Source: an uncultured Lachnospiraceae bacterium
GTDB lineage: Bacteria; Bacillota; Clostridia; Lachnospirales; Lachnospiraceae
Direction of reading: 5' to 3'
NCBI GenBank assembly: GCA_910589265.1
Contig: CAJUTQ010000004.1
Location: 1-64,000, forward strand
DNA length: 64,000 bases
Under the pieces are notes generated by a model. The model did not search any database. It saw only the letters and a program-made list of their open reading frames with translations, and had not been told where the DNA came from. Within the stretch, counting starts at the first letter, position 1. Each line of letters opens with the position of its first letter. Below, piece by piece: positions 24,474-33,132 of the stretch. A program made the position numbers and the translations under genes.

Positions 24474-26027
24474 TTAATTCATATAATCTAATGGATTTAC
24501 CTGGGATCCATTTATTAGAATTTCAAAGTGGACATGGGGACCTGTACTTCTTCCTGTGTTTCCACTTAAAGCAATCTTATCTCCTTGATTTACCCTCTGT
24601 CCTGTTTTCACTAATATTTTGCTTAAATGTCCATATCTCGTCTGCCGCCCATCGTCATGATTTATATAGACCACATATCCATATCCACTTCCCCATCCTG
24701 CTTTTGTTACGGTTCCTGAACTGGAAGCTTTTATAGCTGTTCCAATGGGACAAGCCCAGTCAACTCCTTTATGCATCCTTCCCCAACGAAATTTAAATCC
24801 AGATGTGAATCTGCCACCAGATAGAGGTTTAATATAACTTGGAGGGACTTTTGTCCCTCTCTCTACAACTTTGGGGACTGCCTCGACAGTTACATCCTCA
24901 TAAATGATTTCTCTTTCCACTGCTTCTTCATTACGGTAATTTACTTGAGCCACTACTTTGCGGTATCCTGCTACTGGCTCTTGCTTTACAACTGTTTCTG
25001 TAGTATACCAGGAGTCATTATCAATGTATTGAACCTGAGCATTATAATTTTCTTCATAATATATTTCTTCTCTGCGGACAACAGCAAGTTCTGGTTCTGG
25101 GATTGTTACAATAATCTCATCTCCTGCCCTAATTACCGAATCCTTATTTTCAATATTTTCATTGAGAGCTACAATTTTATCTATGGTTGTTTCATTTTTT
25201 TCTGCGATTTGAGATAAAGTATCTCCTGATACTACCTCATATATTTTATTTTTTTCTTGCTCCTTTGTCACAAGCTCAATAGCTTCTGACAAGGTTGTCA
25301 CTTGTCCCTCCTCCACATAAGCTTCTACAACTTCTACTGTATCTCCAAAGTCCAGGCTTTGAAGACCTAAATCATAGTCTTCTGGAGTAGTTACCATCTC
25401 AATTTCCTCTTCTATAAGGGCTACTGCTTCTCCTACTCCTGCACTCTTCATAACGGCAGCAGCCTCCTTTGCCTCTCTTTCTTCAATATTTACTACTTTT
25501 GTTGTCAAAACATTTAATTCTCTTGTAGGATCTAATACTAATTCTACATCAAATTGGTTGTCAACATCATATTTATTTTTTGCTGCACTTAACAGCTCCA
25601 AGACCTCCTGTGAAGAACGCAAGTTTACAGTAAATTCGTTAATCTTAACTGTGTAAGCTCTCTCTCTTTGCTTTATAATATGGCTAGACATCACCTGAGA
25701 AATCCTTTCCTCAATCGCTTCCTCATTTTCTAACCCTCCAAAAAGGCTTCTCTTTTCCCTTACATTTACATGTATATCAACAAGCACCAGACTATCCGTC
25801 TCTTTTCCCAGCTCTTTTCTCGCATTGTTCATTAATTTTTGAGCTGTTTCTTTATCTTTTACCATTCCTGCATGTACTCCATTAATTTCAATAACATAAT
25901 ATTTTTTGTTAAATCCCAAAAAAAACACAGCAAAAAATATTATAAAAAGCAAGGAAAGAACAGCTATTACTATCATCCATTTATTAGAAATTTTTATATT
26001 CTTTTCTCTTTTTGTACGACTTTCCAT
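24474..26027 (-). CDS. Envelope M23 peptidase with LysM and G5 domains
   Basis: Membrane-anchored wall endopeptidase of 517 residues. A basic start is followed by one transmembrane helix (about 17-38), then a coiled or helical region (about 40-260). A LysM peptidoglycan-binding domain follows (about 262-310, YEVVSGDTLSQIAEKNETTI), then a G5 domain (about 315-390, NYNAQVQYIDNDSW and VVAQVNYRNEEAVEREI). The C-terminal M23 domain has the zinc ligands HKGVD and HVHFE and the core YGYVVYINHDDGRQTRYGHL. All catalytic zinc residues are present, so it should be active, probably a DD- or LD-endopeptidase. It ends in a strong terminator and is monocistronic. Confidence 0.93.
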   Translation of the reverse strand: MESRTKREKNIKISNKWMIVIAVLSLLFIIFFAVFFLGFNKKYYVIEINGVHAGMVKDKETAQKLMNNARKELGKETDSLVLVDIHVNVREKRSLFGGLENEEAIEERISQVMSSHIIKQRERAYTVKINEFTVNLRSSQEVLELLSAAKNKYDVDNQFDVELVLDPTRELNVLTTKVVNIEEREAKEAAAVMKSAGVGEAVALIEEEIEMVTTPEDYDLGLQSLDFGDTVEVVEAYVEEGQVTTLSEAIELVTKEQEKNKIYEVVSGDTLSQIAEKNETTIDKIVALNENIENKDSVIRAGDEIIVTIPEPELAVVRREEIYYEENYNAQVQYIDNDSWYTTETVVKQEPVAGYRKVVAQVNYRNEEAVEREIIYEDVTVEAVPKVVERGTKVPPSYIKPLSGGRFTSGFKFRWGRMHKGVDWACPIGTAIKASSSGTVTKAGWGSGYGYVVYINHDDGRQTRYGHLSKILVKTGQRVNQGDKIALSGNTGRSTGPHVHFEILINGSQVNPLDYMN

Positions 26028-26135
26028 ATAGCACCATTTCTATCTTTCTTCATGTAACAATTTTGTAACAAAGTTATTCTAACAATATTTTTTCTTGTTG
26101 TAAAGGATAAGTTTTTTAATTTTAAAAAAGATCAA

Positions 26136-26163
26136 TAAAAAAGTGGGCTTTTTACTTCCCACT
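26136..26163 (-). terminator. Terminator overlapping the flavin-reductase-like stop codon
   Basis: AGTGGG, ten bases, CCCACT and a run of six T on the minus strand. The first arm contains the last sense codons of the gene. Confidence 0.75.
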
Positions 26164-26745
26164 CCTCTTTCTCTTCTTGGCTACAGAATAGCCAAAGGTT
26201 CCTATTTTCTTCCCAAGCTTTCTATAATCTCCGTGGGAATATGCCACAAGCCCTCCATCATTCAAATGGAATCTCCCAGCTTTATCCATATATTTCCCAC
26301 TAACTTGTACGCAGACCACATCTGCCATAAACATATGATGGCTTCCCAACTCCATAACTTTGTTCACCTTACATTCAATATTGACGGGGCTTTCCTCAAT
26401 GGTTGGAGCAGCTTTTAACTTCACTGTCTTTCCTGCTGTATAACCCATCTCCTTGAATTTATCAAAATCTCTGCCTGACTTTACTCCACACCAATCTGCC
26501 CCATAGGCCAACTCCTCTGTTACCAAATTTATGACAAACTCTCCTGTTTCTTTTATCATAGAATAGGAATGTCGTTTGGGGCGAATGGAAATAGATACCA
26601 TTGGAGGATCAGAACAGAGAGTTCCCGCCCAAGCAACGGTAATAATGTTATTGTTTCCGAAGAAATCTGCAACGCTTACCATTACTGCTGGCACTGGGTA
26701 CAGCATGTTTCCCGGCTTCCACACGATTTTTTTGTTGTTTTCCAT
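26152..26745 (-). CDS. Flavin reductase-like FMN-binding protein
   Basis: About 197 residues of the split beta-barrel flavin reductase fold (flavoredoxin type). PGNMLYPVPAVMVSVAD, NIITVAWAGTLCSDPPMVSI and RHSYSMIKETGEFVINL give the FMN-binding barrel, then GVKSGRDFDKF and SPVNIECKV. The basic C-terminal tail (KKRKRSGK) is unusual and may touch nucleic acid or membrane. The substrate is unknown; relatives act as electron carriers in anaerobes. I prefer the third in-frame ATG (26745), which follows AAAGGAG by 12 bases. Two upstream ATGs lack a site. Confidence 0.82.
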   Translation of the reverse strand: MENNKKIVWKPGNMLYPVPAVMVSVADFFGNNNIITVAWAGTLCSDPPMVSISIRPKRHSYSMIKETGEFVINLVTEELAYGADWCGVKSGRDFDKFKEMGYTAGKTVKLKAAPTIEESPVNIECKVNKVMELGSHHMFMADVVCVQVSGKYMDKAGRFHLNDGGLVAYSHGDYRKLGKKIGTFGYSVAKKRKRSGK

Positions 26746-26786
26746 TTTACCATATATCTCCTTTGACATTTCATGTATCACATATG

Positions 26787-27299
26787 TTACTTAAAATATC
26801 CCAGAATATAGGCAAAAAAACTAGCTAAATTAGCCAGGGTTAAAAGGCTGACAATTCCTAATCCTATTTTTACTAATTTTAAATTCTTTTTTTCGTTCTC
26901 TTTAAGGATTTCTGTCTGTTCCAATACAACTGCCTGAATATTTCTATAACACTTCACACTTTCTTTATGTATAAAGTCTTCCAGACGTCTTGAAATTTCT
27001 TCTTCTTTTTGGGTTAGTTCTGACATACTTTGGGTTATAAGCTCTACCTGCTTTCCATTTCCATCCATTACAAAAGATTTTATCTCTTCTTTTTTATTTT
27101 CCTGAAGTTCTTTTAATGTATTAATCTGATCCATAATAAAAGCTTCATTTAAAAATGATTGCTGTATTTGCTGCCTTTTCATATTTGTTTGTTGAATAGA
27201 ACGGAATTCTGAATTTTTTGGTATATTTTTCAGTGCACTGGAAGCAGATGGGTTTTGTGTATTTCTTTTTTCTGCCAATTTATCCATAAAAGTATCCAT
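26787..27299 (-). CDS. Hypothetical coiled-coil protein with C-terminal membrane anchor
   Basis: I do not recognise this 170-residue protein. The first 45 residues are polar and Ser/Asn/Gln-rich. Residues about 45-140 are strongly helical and charged, with heptad-like spacing (SELTQKEEEISRRLEDFIHK and VVLEQTEILKENEKKN). Residues about 147-168 form a single hydrophobic segment (LGIVSLLTLANLASFFAYIL). The topology is that of a tail-anchored protein with its coiled coil in the cytoplasm. Its promoter is at 27333-27361. No neighbour suggests a role. Confidence 0.7.
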   Translation of the reverse strand: MDTFMDKLAEKRNTQNPSASSALKNIPKNSEFRSIQQTNMKRQQIQQSFLNEAFIMDQINTLKELQENKKEEIKSFVMDGNGKQVELITQSMSELTQKEEEISRRLEDFIHKESVKCYRNIQAVVLEQTEILKENEKKNLKLVKIGLGIVSLLTLANLASFFAYILGYFK

Positions 27300-27332
27300 T
27301 ACCTTCCCCCTCTTTTTTTCTTTGTGACTTTC

Positions 27333-27361
27333 ATTCTAGTACATAGACCTATAAGTTTCAA
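27333..27361 (-). promoter_or_regulatory. Promoter of the coiled-coil membrane-anchored gene
   Basis: Minus-strand TTGAAA (27356-27361), 17 bases, TAGAAT (27333-27338), about 35 bases before the start codon. Confidence 0.55.
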
Positions 27362-27564
27362 GTTATTTCCTAAAAAAGAACTTCGAAATTATACAAAATA
27401 TATAGGAATGATACTTTACTATTTTTATTTTTGTATATATTTACTTATTTTTTACATTAAATTCACGGATTATTCATATTTAGCCATTATAATTTATTTA
27501 ATCTATAAAAAATGAAACAATTATTATAGAAAGTTTTATTAATTTCATAGATTTTTTCATAACA

Positions 27565-27591
27565 GCCCCAACGCTATTATTGCATTGGGGC
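27565..27591 (-). terminator. Hairpin ending the DUF1538-PII operon
   Basis: GCCCCAATGC, AATAATA, GCGTTGGGGC on the minus strand, 12 bases past the stop of the 88-residue gene. The T-run after it is weak. Confidence 0.6.
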
Positions 27592-27603
27592 ACTCCTCAT
27601 TTC

Positions 27604-27870
27604 TTAATCTTCTTCTATAACTTGTATTTCCAAATAGTCAAAGGATATGCTTTCTACAAAATTATCCTTCGTAAATCGTACCTTATCATGCCTTTTAAAC
27701 TCTTCAATTGTGGAGTCTAACCATATTGGTTTTGCCAAATCAAATGTATAACATACTTCGTCCAAAGCATGCAAAATTTTTTTCGTCCTTGTCTCTTCTC
27801 CTTTGTCGCAAATAACGACATCTTTTATCATACGGTTATTCTCCCAAATTTTTGCCCACATTCGAAACAC
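27604..27870 (-). CDS. Conserved 88-residue protein of the DUF1538-PII operon
   Basis: Small acidic soluble protein with KIWENNRMIKDVVICD near the N-terminus, a helix with RTKKILHALDEVCYTFDL, and PIWLDSTIEEFKRHDKVRF followed by DYLEIQVIEED. I believe similar short proteins occur across Lachnospiraceae but know no name or function. It starts 16 bases after the tandem PII-like gene and before the operon terminator, so it is the third gene of that transcript. There is no cysteine cluster or membrane segment. Confidence 0.75.
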   Translation of the reverse strand: MFRMWAKIWENNRMIKDVVICDKGEETRTKKILHALDEVCYTFDLAKPIWLDSTIEEFKRHDKVRFTKDNFVESISFDYLEIQVIEED

Positions 27871-27886
27871 TTAATAACTCCTTTCT

Positions 27887-28576
27887 TTAATCCCCTATCT
27901 CTTCTTCTAATGTTCTAAGCCCTGCAATGCTCGTTACTGGAAGAGAAAATACAATAGACTTTGCCTTACTCCCCATTCCAGCCTTCTCCATAATTGACTT
28001 CATAATTTTATTTTTTTGTTCTTTTTTTGCAACAATAAAAATCACTTCCTTTTCCGCAGCTAAAGACACCCCAAAAAACTTCTCCGCTCTCTCCATTCCT
28101 GTTCCTTTTGCATGTATCACCGTTCCCCCTGCAGCATCTGCATTTCTGGCAGCATCCATAATTAATTCTATATATCCCTGATTGGCAATTGTAACAAGAA
28201 GTTCATATTTTGTATTCTTCAACGTCTTTTCCTCCTCTTTTATAAATTCTTGTTTTTCTGTTAGAAACTGCAATGCTTTTATTCCTCCCATGCTACTCAC
28301 AGGCATAAGAAAACTTATACCAGTCCCAGGAATATCAATGTCCATTTTTGTAATAAGTCCCCTTTTTAACCCCTTCCACTTCTCTCTTGTAACAACACTA
28401 AAAAATACGGTCTTCTCTGTTGCCTCCAAACCAAAGTAATCTAGTATTTCACTATTTGCCGTTCCAAATCCTAAAGTTTTCAAAACGACAAACACTTCAT
28501 TTTCTTTGCAAAAATAAAGAAATTTTTTAGCTACACTTCTATTCAAAATCGTAACCATCATATTTAACTCACTCAT
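27887..28576 (-). CDS. Tandem PII-like signalling protein
   Basis: The 229 residues contain two ferredoxin-like halves. The first (about 5-108) ends PGTGISFLMPVSSMGGIKAL. The second (about 120-225) begins YELLVTIANQGYIELIMDAA, has a PII-like turn GGTVIHAKGTG and ends SIVFSLPVTSIAGLRTL. The shared ending shows an internal duplication. PII proteins are trimeric sensors of nucleotides or metabolites that bind transporters through the T-loop. Here the T-loops look short, so ligand and partner are unknown. It follows the DUF1538 gene by 15 bases, and the obvious inference is that it regulates that membrane protein. Confidence 0.82.
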   Translation of the reverse strand: MSELNMMVTILNRSVAKKFLYFCKENEVFVVLKTLGFGTANSEILDYFGLEATEKTVFFSVVTREKWKGLKRGLITKMDIDIPGTGISFLMPVSSMGGIKALQFLTEKQEFIKEEEKTLKNTKYELLVTIANQGYIELIMDAARNADAAGGTVIHAKGTGMERAEKFFGVSLAAEKEVIFIVAKKEQKNKIMKSIMEKAGMGSKAKSIVFSLPVTSIAGLRTLEEEIGD

Positions 28577-28591
28577 CGTAAGACTCTCCTC

Positions 28592-30130
28592 CTACAGTTC
28601 AATAATGTCATTTTCATCTATAAATTCTGGCTCCTTTTCTATCCTTGTGTCCATTGCAGCTTTTGCAGAACTTTTCTGACAAATCTCATAGACTACTCCC
28701 ATTACTTGAATTGTAATTAATGGCGTCATAGCAACCATAGCTACAATACCAAAGGCATCTGTAACAATATTCCCTCCTACTTCCATGCAAGCGCCCATAG
28801 CAAAAGGCAAAAGGAAGGTGGCTGTCATTGGCCCTGACGCAACACCTACTGAATCAAAAGCAATGGCTGTAAAAATTCTAGGTACAAAAAAGGATAAGCC
28901 TAAGGCTATAGCATAGCCTGGAATAATAAAATAAAGAATGGAGATTCCTGTCAATACCCGAATCATAGCTAATCCCAAAGAGACAGCTACCCCAATAGAA
29001 AGGCTATAGCCCATAGCTTTTGCTGGAATTGCCCCTGAAGTAATTTCCTCCACCTGGTTTGTAAGGACATAAACAGCTGGCTCTGCCATAACAATAAAAT
29101 AGCCAATAATCATACCAATAGGAACAATTATCCAGTTGAAAGAAAGACTTGCTATAACCTGTCCCAAGTAATTTCCCGCAGGCATAAATCCTACATTCAC
29201 TCCTGTTAAAAACAGCACAAGACCTATGTATGTGTAAACAAGACCTATCATAATCTTAATAAGACTTCTTTTTTGAAGTTTCAATGATATGACCTGAAAA
29301 AGAGCAAAGAAAACGATAATTGGAAAGAGGGAAATGAAAATTTCCATCATATATACTGGAAAACCTTTGGCAAATAGCTGCCAAAGCTCAACAGAGTTTT
29401 CAGCTGTGGGCATTGCTCCTTGCATATATCCCCCTCCATCTGGACGATACATCATGCTGAGAAGCAAAACAGCTATTATGGGGCCTACCGAACACAGAGC
29501 TACTAATCCAAAACTATCATCTGTAGCATTTCTATCACTTCGAATTGCTGAAATACCTACACCTAAAGCCATAATAAATGGAACGGTCATAGGACCAGTA
29601 GTCACTCCTCCTGAGTCAAAAGCAACAGACAGAAAGTCTTTTGGCACAAAATAAGCTATTACGAAAACAAGTACATACAATACAAAAAGCATTTGAGGAA
29701 GGGCAATTCCAAACAACATCCTTAAAAATGCCATCATCAGGAAAAATCCCACTCCACATGCAACAGCCAAAATCAATGTTTGGTTTGGCACAGAAGGCAC
29801 TTGTTCTGCTAACACCTGTAAGTCTGGCTCAGATATAGTAATAACAAATCCTAGTACAAAGCAAAGACTAATACCAACCCATAAATTTTTTGTTTCAGTC
29901 ATACAACTCCCTACCCTTTCTCCCATGGGAGTCATAGCCATTTCAGCCCCTAAAGTAAAAAACATCATTCCCACAATAAGCAAAACAGCTCCTAAAATAA
30001 ATGCCACTAAAATACTAGGGGGTATTGGGGCAATAGTAAAACATAAAAACAGGACAATTCCAATAATAGGAAGCACTGCTTTTAATGATTCGTTTAATTT
30101 TTCCTGAAGTTTTGTTCTGTAAAATCCCAA
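28592..30130 (-). CDS. DUF1538 membrane protein with internal duplication
   Basis: A 512-residue polytopic protein with about 12-14 hydrophobic segments. Two homologous halves each contain the family motif: FDSGGVTTGPMTVPFIMALG in the first and FDSVGVASGPMTATFLLPFA in the second. Paired acidic motifs also repeat (ISEPDLQVLAEQV and MAEPAVYVLTNQVEEI). Such duplicated re-entrant motifs are typical of secondary transporters, but DUF1538 has no assigned substrate that I know of. It heads a three-gene operon with a tandem PII-like protein. The operon promoter at 30197-30226 is covered by a palindrome. The charged tail (EKEPEFIDENDIIEL) is cytosolic. Confidence 0.88.
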   Translation of the reverse strand: MGFYRTKLQEKLNESLKAVLPIIGIVLFLCFTIAPIPPSILVAFILGAVLLIVGMMFFTLGAEMAMTPMGERVGSCMTETKNLWVGISLCFVLGFVITISEPDLQVLAEQVPSVPNQTLILAVACGVGFFLMMAFLRMLFGIALPQMLFVLYVLVFVIAYFVPKDFLSVAFDSGGVTTGPMTVPFIMALGVGISAIRSDRNATDDSFGLVALCSVGPIIAVLLLSMMYRPDGGGYMQGAMPTAENSVELWQLFAKGFPVYMMEIFISLFPIIVFFALFQVISLKLQKRSLIKIMIGLVYTYIGLVLFLTGVNVGFMPAGNYLGQVIASLSFNWIIVPIGMIIGYFIVMAEPAVYVLTNQVEEITSGAIPAKAMGYSLSIGVAVSLGLAMIRVLTGISILYFIIPGYAIALGLSFFVPRIFTAIAFDSVGVASGPMTATFLLPFAMGACMEVGGNIVTDAFGIVAMVAMTPLITIQVMGVVYEICQKSSAKAAMDTRIEKEPEFIDENDIIEL

Positions 30131-30196
30131 CCTCTCACCTTACCTTTCGATTTTATCATATACATTCTTTTTTAGCTGTTCCATTGTATCATTATT

Positions 30197-30226
30197 ATTA
30201 TACAATTGTGAAGTTACATTTCACAA
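30197..30226 (-). promoter_or_regulatory. Promoter and palindromic operator of the DUF1538-PII operon
   Basis: Minus-strand TTGTGA (30221-30226), 18 bases, TATAAT (30197-30202). The palindrome TTGTGAA-N7-TTCACAA (30206-30226) covers the -35 box and most of the spacer, where a repressor would block polymerase. Spacing differs from the CRP/FNR consensus (half-sites TGTGA are nine apart, not six). Confidence 0.65.
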
Positions 30227-30271
30227 ATTTTTCCTCTTTTTAGAAAAATATACACAATATATACAGAATTG

Positions 30272-30302
30272 AAAAAGGTAGGATATATTCCTATATCCTA
30301 CC
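30272..30302 (-). terminator. Terminator of the CofE-like gene
   Basis: Perfect stem GGTAGGATATA-GGAA-TATATCCTACC followed by five T on the minus strand. Confidence 0.92.
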
Positions 30303-30308
30303 TCATAC

Positions 30309-31502
30309 TCATGAATCTGCATAATTGTCAAAATATCCTTGTATCAACACTACTGGAGTTCCCTTATCACCTGAACCACTTGTTAAATCACAAAGGGAGC
30401 CAATGAGATCTGTCAGTCTTCTTGGCGTTGTTCCCTGAGAAGCCATATTTCCTACTAAATTGTCCTTTTTCTCTCTTATGCTTTGAGAAATTGCTTTTTT
30501 TAGCTCCTCTCCTCTTAGTTCTTTAAAATCATTATCTGCTAAATATTTTAATTTTACTTCGTTTGGAGTTCCCTCCAACCCTTTTGTATAAACAGGAGAT
30601 ACACAGGGATCTGCTAATTCCCATATTTTACCAACCGGATCTTTAAATGCTCCATCCCCATAGATCATAACTTCTACATTTTTTCCTGTTTTCTCTTTTA
30701 TTTTTTTCTGGATATCTTCCACCAGCTCAGGACAGTCTCTTGGAAAGAGCTTTATCGTTTCTTCTGTCGACTTGTTGGAGCCTAGCAGACCATATTTTTC
30801 ATTATATCCACTAGTTCCTATAGGCTCATTTAAAATTTCATCCATTCCATATACAAGATTTGCCCCTTTTTCCTTTAGTATTCTTTTTGTTCGGAATCTT
30901 GTATGAATATCACAAGCCAAAATATTTTTGGAATAATCTAAAATTGTTTCTAGTTCATTGGAAAAAATAATCTCAATTTCACACTTCTCTTCCTTGACAA
31001 TGTCTTCATAATATTGGACATAATCTATTCCTGTAAAAGGATGTTTATTTTCTCCAAAAAGTTCTCTATATTTTTTCAGCGTCAGCACATCTCTGTAAGG
31101 ATGGATATTTGCCTTATCCAACTGCTCTAAAGTCATTAATGCATTGCCTACCTCATCAGAAGGATAGCTTAGTTGGAGAGTTATTTTTTTTGCTCCTCTG
31201 GCAATGCCCCTTAAACAAATAGAAAACCGGTTTCTAGACAGTATTGGAAAAATAACTCCTATATCTCCTTTTTCAAACTTATTTTTAACATCCTCAGCAA
31301 TGGCATCAACTGAGACATAATTCCCTTGGGCTCTTGCCACAATGGACTCCGTTAAGCAAACGATATCTCTGTCTTCTATTTGAAACCCTTCACTTTCTCC
31401 TGCTTGTAATACACTTTCTACTACTATATTTGACAGTTCATCTCCCTCTCTTATAATAGGGCATCGAATTCCCCTGGAAATTGTTCCTACTTTACGTTCC
31501 AT
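30309..31502 (-). CDS. CofE-like (coenzyme F420-0:L-glutamate ligase family) protein
   Basis: About 397 residues. The N-terminal half matches the F420 ligase fold: RGIRCPIIREGDELSNIV, RDIVCLTESIVARAQGNYV, a conserved basic loop and then GYNEKYGLLGSNKSTEETIK. The middle and C-terminal parts include MIYGDGAFKDPVGKIWELAD and GSGDKGTPVVLIQGYFDNYA. True CofE adds glutamates to the F420 precursor. No other F420 gene is in the window and I know of no F420 use in this group, so the acceptor is probably different. Chosen start is the ATG at 31502, 12 bases after AAAGGAG; a TTG at 31526 reads through the site. It is monocistronic. Confidence 0.8.
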   Translation of the reverse strand: MERKVGTISRGIRCPIIREGDELSNIVVESVLQAGESEGFQIEDRDIVCLTESIVARAQGNYVSVDAIAEDVKNKFEKGDIGVIFPILSRNRFSICLRGIARGAKKITLQLSYPSDEVGNALMTLEQLDKANIHPYRDVLTLKKYRELFGENKHPFTGIDYVQYYEDIVKEEKCEIEIIFSNELETILDYSKNILACDIHTRFRTKRILKEKGANLVYGMDEILNEPIGTSGYNEKYGLLGSNKSTEETIKLFPRDCPELVEDIQKKIKEKTGKNVEVMIYGDGAFKDPVGKIWELADPCVSPVYTKGLEGTPNEVKLKYLADNDFKELRGEELKKAISQSIREKKDNLVGNMASQGTTPRRLTDLIGSLCDLTSGSGDKGTPVVLIQGYFDNYADS

Positions 31503-31676
31503 TTTATTGCCGTACTCCTTTACCAATTTACATTATTTGTTGCGCTCTAGTCCTAATTTTATCATACTATCTTCTTAAAGTCATGCTTTTTCGACAAAAA
31601 AACTTTTTCAAATTCTGCTCTTCTGTTATACTATAACTAGTATCTACACAAATGCAAATAAGGAAAGGCTATATTC

Positions 31677-32594
31677 ATGAACATGCAAAAAAAACTACTT
31701 TCTTTTCATTCAAAATATATGAGCTTTCTCATTATATTTTGCTGTAGCCTTACAGCTTGTGAAATTGAAAAACATGAAAAAGCAAACATCCAGTTTAAAA
31801 AGCAACAGATTCTTACTCCTCACGCTGATGGAATTTTGGAATATACCTCTGAAGACGCTGTCATTGACGCATCCAATGCTTCTGATGGATATATTATGAT
31901 TCACTACAAAGGAAACTCAAAAAAGGAAAAAGCTCAGATAGTCTATCCTGATGGAAGAGCATATCTCTATACCCTTCAAGGGGGATATGAAGTATTTCCC
32001 CTTACAGGGGGAGATGGAAATTATACAATTTCCATATTAGAATATGTTTATGAAAAGGAATATAAGATTATTTTAACGGCTGGTATATCTGTACAATTAA
32101 ACAATGAGTTTTCCCCCTTTCTTTATCCAAACCAATATGTCAATTTTTCCTCAGAAAATAAAGCTGTCCAAAAGGCAGAAGAATTATCCCTTTACTGCGA
32201 AAATGAAGTCCAAATAATAGACTCCATTTATCAGTTTATTATATACCAGATACAATATGATTTTGAAAAGGCCAAAAAAGTTCACATAAATTATCTTCCT
32301 GATATTGAATTAATATTACATGAAAAAAAGGGGATTTGTTTTGATTACGCCGCACTAATGTGCGCCATGTTAAGAAGTCAGGGAATTCCTGCCAAACTAG
32401 AAATAGGATACAGCGGCTCTTCTTATCATGCCTGGGTTCTTGTGTATTCTTCCCAAAAAGGACACATTCACGATATTATTTCTATTCATGAGGGATGGAC
32501 CCTCCTTGATCCTACCTATGCCAGCCAGCACTCCGCCCAAAATACATTGGCACATACTATCTCTAATACATACTTTTCTCTTTATACTTACTAA
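31677..32594 (+). CDS. Transglutaminase-like lipoprotein
   Basis: About 305 residues with a lipoprotein signal: a basic start, hydrophobic core FLIIFCCSL and lipobox LTAC at about residue 28. A beta-rich region (about 60-145) precedes the transglutaminase core (about 170-290). The nucleophile cysteine lies in KKGICFDYAALMCAMLRSQG, the histidine in YHAWVLVY and the aspartate in GWTLLDPTYAS, so the Cys-His-Asp triad is complete. It should be exposed on the outer face of the membrane as a peptidase or crosslinker. It has AAGGAAAGG before the ATG. Its 3' end overlaps the converging CarD-like gene by 32 bases. Confidence 0.85.
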   Translation: MNMQKKLLSFHSKYMSFLIIFCCSLTACEIEKHEKANIQFKKQQILTPHADGILEYTSEDAVIDASNASDGYIMIHYKGNSKKEKAQIVYPDGRAYLYTLQGGYEVFPLTGGDGNYTISILEYVYEKEYKIILTAGISVQLNNEFSPFLYPNQYVNFSSENKAVQKAEELSLYCENEVQIIDSIYQFIIYQIQYDFEKAKKVHINYLPDIELILHEKKGICFDYAALMCAMLRSQGIPAKLEIGYSGSSYHAWVLVYSSQKGHIHDIISIHEGWTLLDPTYASQHSAQNTLAHTISNTYFSLYTY

Positions 32595-33075
32595 TTACGT
32601 TGCTGCTAACTTGTTCCCTAATAACCTCTAGCTCAACGTTCAAAGAAATAGACAATTCAGAAAACAGGTACTTCTCTGTATTGGTCAATATACGATTATC
32701 TCTCATATTCATCTTTCCTTTTGCATCTTTCACTTCTTCTTTTTTTAGCAAAAGGGTTTTTAATAACTGAAGAACTCTTTTTGTGTCCCCTTCCCTTAAA
32801 ATCTCCATATAGAGCTCATCTCTTATCCTGCTGTTTTCCACCCAATTTAGTGGAAGCTCGTCAATGGACTTTAATAAAGTCTCTGCTTCTTCTTTAGAAA
32901 TGATCTCTCTCATTCTCTCATTATCCACTGGTACCATTACAGTGGCTTTTTTATCATTGTGAGGTTTAAAAATATAGTACATTTTCTTACCATCTTCCTT
33001 AGAAATTTCCCTCACATCTTCTACCTTGCATGCACCATACCATGAATACATTGTGTATTCTCCTATTTTTAACAT
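32563..33075 (-). CDS. CarD-like transcription factor (CdnL family)
   Basis: A 170-residue protein with the N-terminal Tudor-like RNA-polymerase interaction domain (about 1-65, IGEYTMYSWYGACKVEDV, then MYYIFKPHNDKKATVMVPVD). A helical DNA-binding domain follows (about 75-165, LKSIDELPLNWVENSRIRDE and LTNTEKYLFSELSISLN). Such proteins bind the polymerase beta subunit and stabilise open complexes. A clean promoter with two identical 18-bp operators lies upstream (33133-33179), suggesting tight control or autoregulation. Its 3' end overlaps the transglutaminase gene. Confidence 0.85.
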   Translation of the reverse strand: MLKIGEYTMYSWYGACKVEDVREISKEDGKKMYYIFKPHNDKKATVMVPVDNERMREIISKEEAETLLKSIDELPLNWVENSRIRDELYMEILREGDTKRVLQLLKTLLLKKEEVKDAKGKMNMRDNRILTNTEKYLFSELSISLNVELEVIREQVSSNVISKYKEKSMY

Positions 33076-33132
33076 AATCTCATCTCTTTTCTTTCATAAT
33101 AAATGGTACTATTGCCACAGATTCCCCCTATG

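Larger units (their letters stand above)
27300..27603. other. AT-rich intergenic region
   Basis: About 300 very AT-rich bases without a plausible gene. It holds the promoter of the coiled-coil gene on the right strand end (27333-27361) and the terminator of the DUF1538 operon (27565-27591). The middle, about 27370-27555, shows no structure I can interpret. Confidence 0.6.

Noticed and set aside
30206..30226. CRP/FNR binding site
   Set aside because: TGTGA and TCACA half-sites are nine bases apart where the consensus needs six, and the site lies over the promoter core.
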